This document shows, one piece after another, positions 1-8,265 of a stretch of 64,000 nt of DNA; the stretch's first letter is position 1, and every line of letters starts with the position of its first letter. Origin of the DNA: Comamonadaceae bacterium (GTDB lineage: Bacteria; Pseudomonadota; Gammaproteobacteria; Burkholderiales; Burkholderiaceae_C); NCBI GenBank assembly GCA_027485235.1, contig JAIXRJ010000037.1, forward strand, positions 1 through 64,000, given 5' to 3'. The notes under the pieces are model-generated. The model made no database searches. It was given only the letters and a program-made list of their open reading frames with translations, and was not told where the DNA came from. The position numbers were made by a program, and so were the translations under genes.

Positions 1-137
1 GCACGCAAACCGGCCCCACGCACATCTTCAACCTGGGCCACGGCATCAGCCAATACACCCCGCCCGAGCATGTGACGGCGCTGGTCGAGGCGGTGCACAG
101 CCATTCACGCCAACTGCGAACACCGCGACAAGCTTGA
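1..137 (+). CDS. hemE: Uroporphyrinogen decarboxylase, C-terminal end (partial)
   Basis: The last 44 codons of a gene that begins before the window. The translated end contains the motif NLGHGI followed by TPPEHV and a final helix, which is the characteristic C-terminus of HemE. HemE decarboxylates uroporphyrinogen III to coproporphyrinogen III in heme and chlorophyll synthesis. Only the tail is visible, so the catalytic N-terminal residues cannot be checked. It ends with TGA and converges on the HiPIP gene. Confidence 0.85.
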   Translation, partial: TQTGPTHIFNLGHGISQYTPPEHVTALVEAVHSHSRQLRTPRQA

Positions 138-179
138 GTGGGGGAATGTCCGAGACTTTCCTTTCAGGGCCTCCACATG

Positions 180-201
180 AAAAAACCGCCCGAAGGCGGT
201 T
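180..201 (-). terminator. Rho-independent terminator of the HiPIP gene
   Basis: Read on the minus strand this is a CCGCC stem, a TTCG tetraloop, a GGCGG stem and then a run of T. It lies about 40 bases beyond the HiPIP stop codon and points away from that gene. Stem, tetraloop and T-run are all visible directly. Confidence 0.85.
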
Positions 202-240
202 GGGCTGTCAAGCAGGCTGTCGCCAGCTGAGCAGGGGGTA

Positions 241-567
241 TCAGGCCTTTTTGGCCCAAGCAGAGCACCAGGCTTTAGCCGACACTTGCTTGCCGGCAAA
301 CAGCGGGCACCCGCCCGCCGCAGCACCGGCCTTGGCTTGGTACAAAGCGCAGTTGGCGCAGTTGGAGCCGGCTACGAACTTGGGGAATTTGGCTTTGTCC
401 ACCTTGGTGGCGTCGGCTTTGTAAGACAGGCTCGCAGCTTGTGGGTCTTTTTCATCGACCATGGCTTGGGCAGACGCTTGGCTGGCGGCCATCACAGCAG
501 TGGCCGCTGTGGCAACTTGCATCATGAAAACGCGGCGGGTCGAAGTAAGGGAAGTGAAACGGGACAT
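241..567 (-). CDS. hip: High-potential iron-sulfur protein (HiPIP)
   Basis: A 108-residue periplasmic electron carrier. The N-terminus has a twin-arginine signal (R11-R12 followed by a hydrophobic stretch ending in an Ala-rich cleavage region near residue 33). The mature part has the four 4Fe-4S cysteines C70, C73, C87 and C101 in the HiPIP order CxxC...GGCPLF...WC. In many phototrophic betaproteobacteria HiPIP reduces the tetraheme cytochrome of the reaction centre, which fits PufC in this window. A good ribosome site (AGGAG) precedes the ATG. It is a single-gene unit with its own terminator. Confidence 0.93.
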   Translation of the reverse strand: MSRFTSLTSTRRVFMMQVATAATAVMAASQASAQAMVDEKDPQAASLSYKADATKVDKAKFPKFVAGSNCANCALYQAKAGAAAGGCPLFAGKQVSAKAWCSAWAKKA

Positions 568-881
568 GAATGACTCCTAAAAAAATCGGTAAGCAGATTG
601 ATTGTGCGCCAGATTAGCAAGCCTGTCATGAGGGAGGTGATACCTGAGCAATTCGCACAGGAAAGTCCATGCTTTCACTTGGCCCTAGAAAAGGACGCAA
701 TCTGTGGCATCCATCATTTCAACGTTTACCGCTTTGACAAAGCTTCTGATACTTCATCCATCAAAGGCCAAAGCTGTTTTGAGGCCGATTCTGAACCTTA
801 GGTTTAGGGTAATTCACAATGGTCACACGTCCTAAATAATGTCCAATCGAAACATCTTGCAAAGTTCATGATCCAAATGCC
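568..881. other. Intergenic region between HiPIP and ccmA
   Basis: 314 bases between two divergent genes, so it must hold both promoters. No PpsR-type palindrome was found. A TTG-initiated reading frame at 598-801 has no ribosome site and resembles no family known to me. A TTTAGGGTAATTCACA stretch near 804 resembles TAGGG-containing stretches elsewhere in the cluster, but only loosely. Confidence 0.5.
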
Positions 882-1496
882 ATGTTGTCTGTGAAAGGTC
901 TTTCTTGTAACCGCGGTGAACGTCGCCTTTTCTCAGGCGTTGGTTTTCAATTAAGAGCTGGAACTTGTTTGCATCTGCAAGGGGACAACGGGGTCGGCAA
1001 AACCAGTTTGCTCCGACAAGTCAGTGGTTTATCGCCGGTGTCTGAGGGAGAGATTTCTTGGTGCGGCCAGCCCATTGCAGACAATGAGTCCTTTTATGCT
1101 GAGCGCATCTATGTGGGACATGACCTGGCCATGAAAGAGGATCTGTCGGCCTTGGAAAATCTCCAAATGGATGCAGAGATTGGCGGTCAAACGGTCAGCC
1201 CAGAAACGGTGCTGGGTGCTTTGAAAAGCTTGGGGCTGAAAGGACGTGAACATTTGCCATTCCGGGTTTTGTCGCAGGGTCAAAAACGCCGCGCCGCATT
1301 GGCAAAGTTGATGACCCGCCGGGCCACTTTGTGGATCCTGGATGAGCCGGTCTCGGCGCTTGATGTGCCAGCCCAAGCAGCTGTCGCCAAAATACTGGCA
1401 GCACATTTGGACCAGGGCGGCATGGTGTTGTTGACCAGCCATCAAGCCCTTCCCGTCCCCAGCACTTCGCTTGCGTCTTACAGGTTAAAAGGATGA
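882..1496 (+). CDS. ccmA: Heme exporter ATP-binding protein CcmA
   Basis: A 204-residue ABC ATPase of the CcmAB(CD) complex, which uses ATP to release holo-CcmE during cytochrome c maturation. Walker A is GDNGVGKTS at residues 34-42, the signature is LSQGQKRR and Walker B ends in ILDEP. The length is normal for CcmA. It is the first gene of a complete nine-gene ccm operon, and its stop overlaps the ccmB start in ATGA. System I maturation is needed for multiheme cytochromes such as PufC encoded in this window. Confidence 0.95.
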   Translation: MLSVKGLSCNRGERRLFSGVGFQLRAGTCLHLQGDNGVGKTSLLRQVSGLSPVSEGEISWCGQPIADNESFYAERIYVGHDLAMKEDLSALENLQMDAEIGGQTVSPETVLGALKSLGLKGREHLPFRVLSQGQKRRAALAKLMTRRATLWILDEPVSALDVPAQAAVAKILAAHLDQGGMVLLTSHQALPVPSTSLASYRLKG

Positions 1497-2158
1497 ACCC
1501 CTACGCGGCGGTGGTGCGCCGAGACTTGATGCTTGCCTTGCGCCGCAAAAATGAAGTCATGACGGCCGTCATTTTCTTTGCCGTAGTGGCTTCTTTGTTT
1601 CCTTTGGGCATCGGCCCAGAAATGAGTACTTTGCGTATCATTGCGCCTGGTGTCCTGTGGGTAGGCGCCTTGCTGGCCAGCATGCTGTCCTTGGGTCGCT
1701 TGTTTTCGGGCGACCACCAAGACGGAACGTTGGAACAAATGCTGCTGTCCTCAGCGTCGTTACCGGGTTTGGTGAGTGCGAAAATCCTGGCCCACTGGCT
1801 GCTCTCGGGCTTGCCTTTGGTCCTGTTATCACCGCTGCTGGCTTTGCAATTTGACTTGGGCACCGAAGCCATTGAAGTCCTCATGCTCAGTTTGTTGTTG
1901 GGCACCCCATTGTTGTCCTTGATCGGCGCTGTGGGCGCGGCGTTGACACTGGGTGTCCGGGGGGCCGACGTTTTGCTGTCGCTTTTGGTGCTGCCTTTGT
2001 ACATGCCTGCACTGGTTTTTGGCACGGGCGCGGTGCAGGCGCAAACCTCAGGCTTGGGAGCCGCTGCCCACCTGTCCATTTTGGCAGCGATGCTGCTCGT
2101 TGCAATCGTCCTCAGCCCTTGGGCATGCGCTGCGGCTTTGCGCATTGCACTTGAATAA
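1493..2158 (+). CDS. ccmB: Heme exporter membrane protein CcmB
   Basis: A 221-residue protein with about six hydrophobic segments, the membrane partner of CcmA. The start overlaps the ccmA stop by four bases, indicating translational coupling. Length and position in the ccmABCD order match the family. It has no catalytic motif of its own, so identification rests on the hydrophobic pattern, the family-like N-terminus and the context. Confidence 0.93.
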   Translation: MNPYAAVVRRDLMLALRRKNEVMTAVIFFAVVASLFPLGIGPEMSTLRIIAPGVLWVGALLASMLSLGRLFSGDHQDGTLEQMLLSSASLPGLVSAKILAHWLLSGLPLVLLSPLLALQFDLGTEAIEVLMLSLLLGTPLLSLIGAVGAALTLGVRGADVLLSLLVLPLYMPALVFGTGAVQAQTSGLGAAAHLSILAAMLLVAIVLSPWACAAALRIALE

Positions 2159-2165
2159 ATACCCG

Positions 2166-2927
2166 ATGCGTATGTCTCAGCATTCCAACCTTTTGTTTCG
2201 TTTCGCGGCACCTCAGGCTTTTTACGGTTTGGCGTCTCGGCTTTGGCCGTGGGTCGCTGTCATGGCGGCCCTTCTGGGTTGCTGGGGTCTTTGGATGGGG
2301 CTGTTTGTTGCGCCCATCGACTACAAACAAGGACAGGCATACAGAATCATTTTTGTGCATGTACCTGCGTCCTGGATGTCGATGTTGATTTACCTCGCCA
2401 TGGCATTTTGGGCTTTGTTGGGTTTGGTCTTCAACACCCGCCTGTCTGGCATGATGAACCGCGCGTTGGCACCCACGGGCGCGATGTTTGCATTCTTGTC
2501 GATGTGGACAGGTGCACTTTGGGGCAAACCCATGTGGGGAACATGGTGGGTTTGGGACGCCAGGTTGACTTCAGAGTTGATTTTGTTCTTCTTGTATTTG
2601 GGTTTCATGGGCCTGACCGCATCGATCGATGACCCTCGACGCGCAGACAAAGCGGGCGGCTTGCTGGCCTTGGTGGGGGCGATCAACGTCCCGATCATTT
2701 ACTTTTCGGTACGTTGGTGGAACACCTTGCACCAAGGCTCTTCGATTTCTGTGTCACAAGGCGCGAGCATGGAGCAAACCATGCTTTGGGCCATGCTGCT
2801 CATGGTCTTTGCATTTTGGTTGTATTCGATCGCCATCGCTTTGTACCGCGTCCGCACGATCATCCTCGATCGTGAAAAACATGCGCATTGGGTCGCGCTC
2901 GAACTGCGCTCTGGAGCATCCACATGA
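2166..2927 (+). CDS. ccmC: Heme-handling membrane protein CcmC
   Basis: A 253-residue membrane protein that attaches heme to CcmE. The tryptophan-rich WWD motif (GTWWVWDARLTSELIL) lies between membrane helices, as expected for the heme-handling family. The frame is open further upstream inside ccmB, but the upstream part reads as low-complexity shadow, so the ATG at 2166 just after the ccmB stop was chosen (a second ATG at 2172 is also possible). Confidence 0.95.
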   Translation: MRMSQHSNLLFRFAAPQAFYGLASRLWPWVAVMAALLGCWGLWMGLFVAPIDYKQGQAYRIIFVHVPASWMSMLIYLAMAFWALLGLVFNTRLSGMMNRALAPTGAMFAFLSMWTGALWGKPMWGTWWVWDARLTSELILFFLYLGFMGLTASIDDPRRADKAGGLLALVGAINVPIIYFSVRWWNTLHQGSSISVSQGASMEQTMLWAMLLMVFAFWLYSIAIALYRVRTIILDREKHAHWVALELRSGAST

Positions 2928-3115
2928 TTTGGAACAGCGCCCGTGAATTTTGGGCCATGGGCGGATATGGCCTTTACGTTTGGGGCAGCTTTGGCGTGAC
3001 CGCCTTGGTGATGGTGATCGAAGTCATCCAGGCCCAGCATCATCACAAGCAGACACGCCATAGTTTGAAAGAACAAAACGCAGCGCAAGATACAGCAGAG
3101 GATTGGCCAACATGA
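2924..3115 (+). CDS. ccmD: Heme exporter protein CcmD
   Basis: A 63-residue protein with one membrane helix ([20 protein letters not shown]) and a charged tail, typical of CcmD, which helps release CcmE from CcmABC. It overlaps the ccmC stop by four bases and shares an ATGA overlap with ccmE. Confidence 0.9.
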   Translation: MIWNSAREFWAMGGYGLYVWGSFGVTALVMVIEVIQAQHHHKQTRHSLKEQNAAQDTAEDWPT

Positions 3116-3558
3116 AAGCACGAAGTAAACGGTTTCTTCTGATCATGGGGGGATTGCTGCTGTTGTCAGCAGCAGCCGTGCTGGTTTTGAATGCCTTCAA
3201 CAGCAATTTGGTTTTCTTTTTCACGCCCACGCAGGTGGACGGCGGTGAAGCACCAAAGGGCAAAGCATTCCGTGTGGGCGGCATGGTCAAAGAGGGCAGC
3301 CTGTTGCGTGATTCTGAAAAAGGCCGCTTCTTGGTGACAGACACCCAGAAAGATGTTGTGGTGCTTTACAAAGGCATGTTGCCTGACCTGTTCAAAGAGG
3401 GGCGCGGCGTCGTTGCGCAAGGTCGGTTGAATGCACAGGGTGAATTTGTTGCCAGTGAAGTGCTGGCCAAACACGACGAAAACTACATGCCACCCGAAGC
3501 GAAACATGCCATGGACCAGGCGGCTGCACGCCGAGCCGCCGAAACAACCAAACAATGA
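3112..3558 (+). CDS. ccmE: Heme chaperone CcmE
   Basis: A 148-residue periplasmic heme chaperone with an N-terminal membrane anchor (residues 8-28) and a beta-barrel domain. The heme-binding histidine H121 sits in the HDENY motif, with the conserved Tyr at 125 and MPPE after it. A TTG nine bases upstream is in frame, but the ATG overlapping the ccmD stop is preferred because it gives the usual Met-Lys-Arg-rich start. Confidence 0.95.
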   Translation: MKARSKRFLLIMGGLLLLSAAAVLVLNAFNSNLVFFFTPTQVDGGEAPKGKAFRVGGMVKEGSLLRDSEKGRFLVTDTQKDVVVLYKGMLPDLFKEGRGVVAQGRLNAQGEFVASEVLAKHDENYMPPEAKHAMDQAAARRAAETTKQ

Positions 3559-3588
3559 ACCGCGTCGATTGATTTGAAAGAACTCTGA

Positions 3589-5547
3589 ATGATTCCCGAA
3601 CTTGGGCACTATGCCCTGATATTGGCTTTTTGGATCGCTTTGGGCCAGGGGATTCTGCCTCTGGCGGGTGCAGCGACCGCCCGTCTGGCTTGGCAGTCTT
3701 TGGCCAAGCCCTTTGCCACTTTGCAATTTGTTTTGTTGCTGCTGTCTTTTCTGGCCTTGACATGGTCCTTTGTGCAGAACGATTTTTCGGTGCTTTACGT
3801 CAGTCAGCACTCCAACACACTGCTTCCCACGGTTTACCGAATTTCTGCAGTCTGGGGCGGGCATGAGGGCTCCTTGCTTTTATGGGTTTTCCTGCTCGCT
3901 GTGTGGGGCGTTTCGGTGGCTGCCTTTTCTCAGACCTTGCCACTGGCCATGTCCGCCAGAGTGCTGGGTGTTTTGGGTTTGATTTCCACTGGTTTTTTGT
4001 TGTTCATCTTGACCACCTCCAACCCCTTTGACCGCTTGCTGCCTGCCGCAGCGGAAGGCCGTGATCTGAACCCTTTGCTGCAGGACATTGGATTGATCAT
4101 CCACCCCCCCATGCTGTACATGGGGTATGTGGGCTTTTCTGTGGCCTTTGCCTTTGCCATCGCCGCTTTGTTGTCTGGGCGTTTGGATGCAGCCTGGGCC
4201 AGGTGGTCGCGTCCTTGGACTTTGGTGGCATGGATCTTCCTGACTTTTGGCATCGCTTTGGGTTCTTGGTGGGCTTACCGCGAGTTGGGTTGGGGGGGCT
4301 GGTGGTTCTGGGACCCCGTTGAAAACGCCTCTCTCATGCCTTGGCTGATCGGTACCGCCTTGATCCATGCCTTGATGGTGACCGAAAAGCGCGGCGGATT
4401 TAAAGCTTGGACAGTCTTGTTGGCCATTGCTGCTTTTTCCTTGACTTTGCTCGGCACATTCTTGGTTCGCTCGGGTGTTTTGACTTCGGTCCACGCTTTC
4501 GCCTCTGACCCCAGCCGCGGCGTGTTCATTTTGATTTTCCTGGCTGTGGTGGTGGGCAGTTCACTCACCTTGTTCGCTTGGCGTGCGCCCAAGGTCAGCA
4601 TGGGCGGTCACATCGGCTTGATTTCCCGTGAGTCTTTTTTGTTGTCCAACAGTGTTTTGTTGGTTGTGGCCACCGCCGCAGTGCTGTTGGGCACCATTTA
4701 TCCTTTGGTCATTGATGCCTTGAACATGGGCAAACTGTCCGTTGGGGCGCCTTATTTCAACGCTGTTTTTGTGCCTTTGCTCGCGCCTTTGCTTTTCTTG
4801 ATGGTCCCCGGCGTCGCGGCTTCTTGGAAGGAAGCCCAATTGAGCCAGCTGGCCTATCGTTTGAGATGGGTGGCTTTGGGGGCCTTGCTGCTGGCTTGCG
4901 CTGTGCCCGCGTACATGCAAATGCGTGATCAGGGCGAGTGGCTGTGGAGCACGTCCCTTGGCTTGCTCTTGTCCGCATGGATCGCCCTGGGCTCTTTGCA
5001 ACACATCGTGTTGCGCCTGCGCCAATCTGGACGCCCCTCCTTGTCCTATTGGGGGATGCAAGTGGCGCACATGGGCATGGCCGTCCTCGTTTTGGGCATC
5101 ACCATGGTCAAGGGCTATGAGCTCGAGCGCGATGTTCGCATTGGCATAGGCGAGACGGTCACGCTCAGAGATTTCAGCTTTGAGCTCAAACGTGTCGAGC
5201 AAGTGGATGGGGTCAATTACAAAGCCTCGCGTGCCACGCTGGATGTGAAAAAGGACCAGCGGGCCGTGGCCCAACTGCAGCCAGAAAAAAGGAATTATTT
5301 TTCGACCACCATGCCCATGACAGAAGCGGCCGTGGACTTGGGTTGGTTCCGAGACCTCTACGTGTCTCTGGGTGACCCCGTGGAGCCGCACCCTCAAACC
5401 AAAGCGCCACGGTGGAATTTGCGCGTGTATGACAAGCCTTTCATTTCTTGGATATGGGCCGGTGCCTTGTTGATGGTTTTGGGTGGTTTGTTGGCTGCAC
5501 TGGACAAGCGCTACCGTCGTCCAACTGCACGTGACACCCATGCTTGA
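3589..5547 (+). CDS. ccmF: Heme lyase CcmF
   Basis: A 652-residue polytopic membrane protein, the core of the CcmFH heme ligation complex. The WWD heme-handling motif is clear (GWGGWWFWDPVENAS), and the protein has about 15 hydrophobic segments with a periplasmic domain near the C-terminus. Length is normal for CcmF. It lies 30 bases after ccmE and 9 bases before ccmG. Confidence 0.96.
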   Translation: MIPELGHYALILAFWIALGQGILPLAGAATARLAWQSLAKPFATLQFVLLLLSFLALTWSFVQNDFSVLYVSQHSNTLLPTVYRISAVWGGHEGSLLLWVFLLAVWGVSVAAFSQTLPLAMSARVLGVLGLISTGFLLFILTTSNPFDRLLPAAAEGRDLNPLLQDIGLIIHPPMLYMGYVGFSVAFAFAIAALLSGRLDAAWARWSRPWTLVAWIFLTFGIALGSWWAYRELGWGGWWFWDPVENASLMPWLIGTALIHALMVTEKRGGFKAWTVLLAIAAFSLTLLGTFLVRSGVLTSVHAFASDPSRGVFILIFLAVVVGSSLTLFAWRAPKVSMGGHIGLISRESFLLSNSVLLVVATAAVLLGTIYPLVIDALNMGKLSVGAPYFNAVFVPLLAPLLFLMVPGVAASWKEAQLSQLAYRLRWVALGALLLACAVPAYMQMRDQGEWLWSTSLGLLLSAWIALGSLQHIVLRLRQSGRPSLSYWGMQVAHMGMAVLVLGITMVKGYELERDVRIGIGETVTLRDFSFELKRVEQVDGVNYKASRATLDVKKDQRAVAQLQPEKRNYFSTTMPMTEAAVDLGWFRDLYVSLGDPVEPHPQTKAPRWNLRVYDKPFISWIWAGALLMVLGGLLAALDKRYRRPTARDTHA

Positions 5548-5556
5548 GGCTTCGGC

Positions 5557-6147
5557 ATGAAAAAGCTTTTTTTGATTCCGCTGGTGTTGTTCTTGGGACT
5601 GGTTGTATTTTTGGCGGTGGGCTTGCAGCGCGACCCCAAAGAAATTCCTTCGCCTCTGGTCGGCAAACCAGCGCCTGCATTCAAACTCTTCACGTTGGCT
5701 GAAAACGATCAAACCTTTGAGCCCAAAGACATGCTGGGAAAGGTGTGGTTGCTCAACGTGTGGGCCACTTGGTGTGTGGCCTGCAAAGTGGAGCACCCCC
5801 TTTTGGTTGAATTTTCCAAAATGCAAAATTTGCCCATTGTGGGCTTGAGCTACAAAGAAATTCAACCACAAGATGAACCCCTCGGTGTCAAGATGAGCCC
5901 CGAGGCAAAACTGCTCTTGGCCAGACAGCGGAGTGAGAAGTTTTTGCGCTTGCATGGGAACCCTTATGTCCTGACTGCTCTTGATATAGATGGCCGGGTG
6001 GGTATTGATTACGGGGTGTATGGCGTACCCGAGACTTATGTGATCGATCAACAAGGGGTGATTCGTTACAAACTTGTGGGCGCCATCTCCCCCGATATTT
6101 TGTTGAAGAAGATCTTGCCGCTGGTCACTGCGCTGAAGAAAACATGA
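5557..6147 (+). CDS. ccmG: Thiol:disulfide oxidoreductase CcmG (DsbE)
   Basis: A 196-residue membrane-anchored thioredoxin-like protein that keeps apocytochrome cysteines reduced for heme attachment. The N-terminal anchor covers residues 4-24. The active site is WCVAC with C73 and C76. The cis-proline region GVYGVPETYVID is present near residues 145-156. Confidence 0.95.
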   Translation: MKKLFLIPLVLFLGLVVFLAVGLQRDPKEIPSPLVGKPAPAFKLFTLAENDQTFEPKDMLGKVWLLNVWATWCVACKVEHPLLVEFSKMQNLPIVGLSYKEIQPQDEPLGVKMSPEAKLLLARQRSEKFLRLHGNPYVLTALDIDGRVGIDYGVYGVPETYVIDQQGVIRYKLVGAISPDILLKKILPLVTALKKT

Positions 6148-6154
6148 GTTCCCA

Positions 6155-6658
6155 ATGAATCGATTTTTAGATTATTTCTGTCGGCCATCCTGGACCATGG
6201 TCTTCATCGTGGCCTTGAACGGGCCACTCTTGGCTGGCGCCTCGATGGCGACGGAGGCTCAACCCACTGCCCAAGACCCCGTGGTCGAAGCCCGGTTGGT
6301 GAACATTTCAGGAGATTTGCGCTGTTTGGTCTGTCAAAACGAATCACTCGCCTCGTCTCATGCCAAATTGGCCGACGACTTGCGCGAAGAAGTGCGCAGC
6401 TTGATCAAGCAAAATCAATCGGATGACGAAATCAAAGCGTTCTTGACCGCAAGGTATGGCGATTTTGTGTTGTACCGCCCCACGGTCAAACCCATGACAT
6501 GGGCATTGTGGTTTGGCCCCTTCGCTTTGTTGTTGGTGGCCTTGACAGCCATGCTGGTTTATTTGCGGCAACGACAACGTCATCAAACTGCGGCAGCATG
6601 GACTGAAGAAGAATTGAAAAAAGCCGAGCGGCTTTTGAAAGACGGAGAGTCTGCGTGA
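6155..6658 (+). CDS. ccmH: Cytochrome c biogenesis protein CcmH (CcmL type)
   Basis: A 167-residue protein with a signal-like N-terminus, the LRCLVCQN motif (C57 and C60) that handles apocytochrome thiols, and one membrane helix near residues 108-130. It is the short form: the TPR part is a separate gene (ccmI) that follows with a GTGA overlap. Confidence 0.95.
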   Translation: MNRFLDYFCRPSWTMVFIVALNGPLLAGASMATEAQPTAQDPVVEARLVNISGDLRCLVCQNESLASSHAKLADDLREEVRSLIKQNQSDDEIKAFLTARYGDFVLYRPTVKPMTWALWFGPFALLLVALTAMLVYLRQRQRHQTAAAWTEEELKKAERLLKDGESA

Positions 6659-7893
6659 ATTCCAATTTTGTATTTATCCTGACTGCCTTTGCGCTGACCG
6701 CGCTGGTGGTGGCGGTGGTGGTGTGGAGTTTGCTACGCAAGCAACAGACGCAGACGCAAAGTCAAGACAAGGCCAACGCCAAGATCTACCAACGGCAGTT
6801 GTGGGAGCTTGAAAAAGAGCACACACAAGGGGTGGTCTCATCGGCATCGTTTGAGCGGTCTCGTGCCGAGTTGCTGGGTCGGATGCTGGAAGATTCCGCG
6901 CTCACCGAAGCCAATTCAGACAAAAAGCCAGAGCGTGCTTGGGTCAGCGCCATGGTCATGGTGGTTTTGCTGCCGGTGGCCGCCATGGCCACTTACATGT
7001 GGTTGGGTCAACCGCAAGGCCTTGATCGGCAAATGGTGGCCAGTGAGCCGTCTGACAACTATGCCAATCTGGATGGCATGGCGGCCAGTTTGGCGCAAAA
7101 ACTGGAAACCAACCCCGGCAATTCAGAGCAGTGGATCATGCTGGGTCGCACCTACCGTGCTTTGAGTCAGTTTGAGAAAGCCCTTTCCGCCTACCAAAAA
7201 GCATTGGAACTGGGGCAGAGCGATGACATCGCTTTGGAGCGTGCAGAAGTTTTGGCATTGCTGCGGGGTGGCGATTTCAGTGGCGAGCCTTGGGCTGTGA
7301 TTCGGCAGGTACTGGCCAAGAATGCCCGCCATTTCAACGGCTTGGTATTGGCCGGCAGCGCATCTTATGCGCAAGAGGACTACGCCAAAGCCATTCAATA
7401 CTGGCAACAGGCACGCAGCCAGTTGGATGACAATGCCCAGGCCGTAAAGGGCTTGGATGATGCCATGAGCAAGGCGCGTGAAAAGGCAGGCGAGGCGGCG
7501 CTGGCCACCAAAGGCCCTTCTTCACTGCCATCGAGCGCCCAAACCTCTGGCGCCATGCTGAGTGGTCGGGTATCGATCGACCCGGGAGTCAAAGCACAGC
7601 TGGCCCCCACAGACGTGGTGTTTGTTTATGCCACGCCAACAAACGGACAGAAGATGCCTTTGGCCATTGTCCGAAAAACGGCCGACCAGCTGCCCTTTGA
7701 CTTTGTCTTGGACGACAGCACGGCCATGAACTCTTCCAACAAGCTTTCTTCTCATACCAAAGTCACATTGAAAGTGCGCATCTCCAAATCCGGAGAAGCC
7801 ATGACACGCTCAGGCGATTGGATGGGGGTGCTGGACAACGTGGCCGTGGGATCGCGCCATGTGAAGTTGGTGGTCAACCAACAAGCACCCTGA
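6655..7893 (+). CDS. ccmI: Cytochrome c biogenesis TPR protein CcmI (CycH)
   Basis: A 412-residue apocytochrome chaperone. Two N-terminal hydrophobic segments (about residues 5-24 and 98-117) surround a charged loop, and TPR-like repeats follow (ALSQFEKALSAYQKALELG). The C-terminal domain is beta-rich. The start is GTG, overlapping the ccmH stop. It is the last ccm gene. Confidence 0.92.
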   Translation: MNSNFVFILTAFALTALVVAVVVWSLLRKQQTQTQSQDKANAKIYQRQLWELEKEHTQGVVSSASFERSRAELLGRMLEDSALTEANSDKKPERAWVSAMVMVVLLPVAAMATYMWLGQPQGLDRQMVASEPSDNYANLDGMAASLAQKLETNPGNSEQWIMLGRTYRALSQFEKALSAYQKALELGQSDDIALERAEVLALLRGGDFSGEPWAVIRQVLAKNARHFNGLVLAGSASYAQEDYAKAIQYWQQARSQLDDNAQAVKGLDDAMSKAREKAGEAALATKGPSSLPSSAQTSGAMLSGRVSIDPGVKAQLAPTDVVFVYATPTNGQKMPLAIVRKTADQLPFDFVLDDSTAMNSSNKLSSHTKVTLKVRISKSGEAMTRSGDWMGVLDNVAVGSRHVKLVVNQQAP

Positions 7894-7927
7894 ATGCGTC
7901 AACACATGACAAGCTGATGCATTGTCA

Positions 7928-8245
7928 ATGCTCGATACCATTCAACAACCACACGTCATCGTCACAGGCGCTTCTTCAGGCGTAGGACTTTTCGCCACTG
8001 CGGCCCTCATCCAACTGGGATGGCCTGTGGTGATGGCTTGTCGCAATTTACAAAAAGCAAGGCGCGTGGCGCAAGTGGTGGTGGACAAGGCGTTTTCTCT
8101 ATCCGGAGTGCATTGGAGTTGGGGCAACCGACAAGTCCCAAGTGGCGAAGCCTTTGCGCAAGCACTGTCGGCGAAGGCAACTCAGATGCAACAGGGCATT
8201 CGACTTTGGGACCTCAGCAGCCCACTTGTGGGCATCGCCGATTAA
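7928..8245 (+). pseudogene. Internally deleted light-dependent protochlorophyllide reductase (LPOR) relic
   Basis: A 105-residue open frame made of the two ends of an LPOR. Residues 10-44 match the LPOR N-terminus: TGASSGVG cofactor loop, then GWPVVMACRNLQKA. From residue 46 on it matches the LPOR C-terminus: RVAQVVVD, GVHWSWGNRQ, and a final LWDLSSPLVGIAD. About 200 middle residues of a normal 320-residue LPOR are missing, including the catalytic YxxxK and the substrate region, yet the frame is intact. The junction is near 8057-8070. There is no obvious ribosome site. It lies between ccmI and bciA. A working LPOR is not possible, so I call it a pseudogene. An assembly error is the other explanation. 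Confidence 0.85.
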
Positions 8246-8265
8246 CTGGAGTCAACGGGCGGTTT

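Noticed and set aside
598-801. TTG-initiated 67-codon frame upstream of ccmA
   Set aside because: It has no ribosome site, the composition is not protein-like, and there is no recognisable family. A GGAGGTGAT stretch at 632-640 has no start codon at the right distance.
804-818. TTTAGGGTAATTCACA before ccmA as a PpsR site
   Set aside because: It reads GGT-N12-ACA, with only one correct half and no matching partner at eight bases.
7895-7930. Imperfect repeat AATGCGTCA...TGATGCATT after ccmI as a terminator
   Set aside because: It has one mismatch, a 13-base loop and no T-run, so it is too weak to call.
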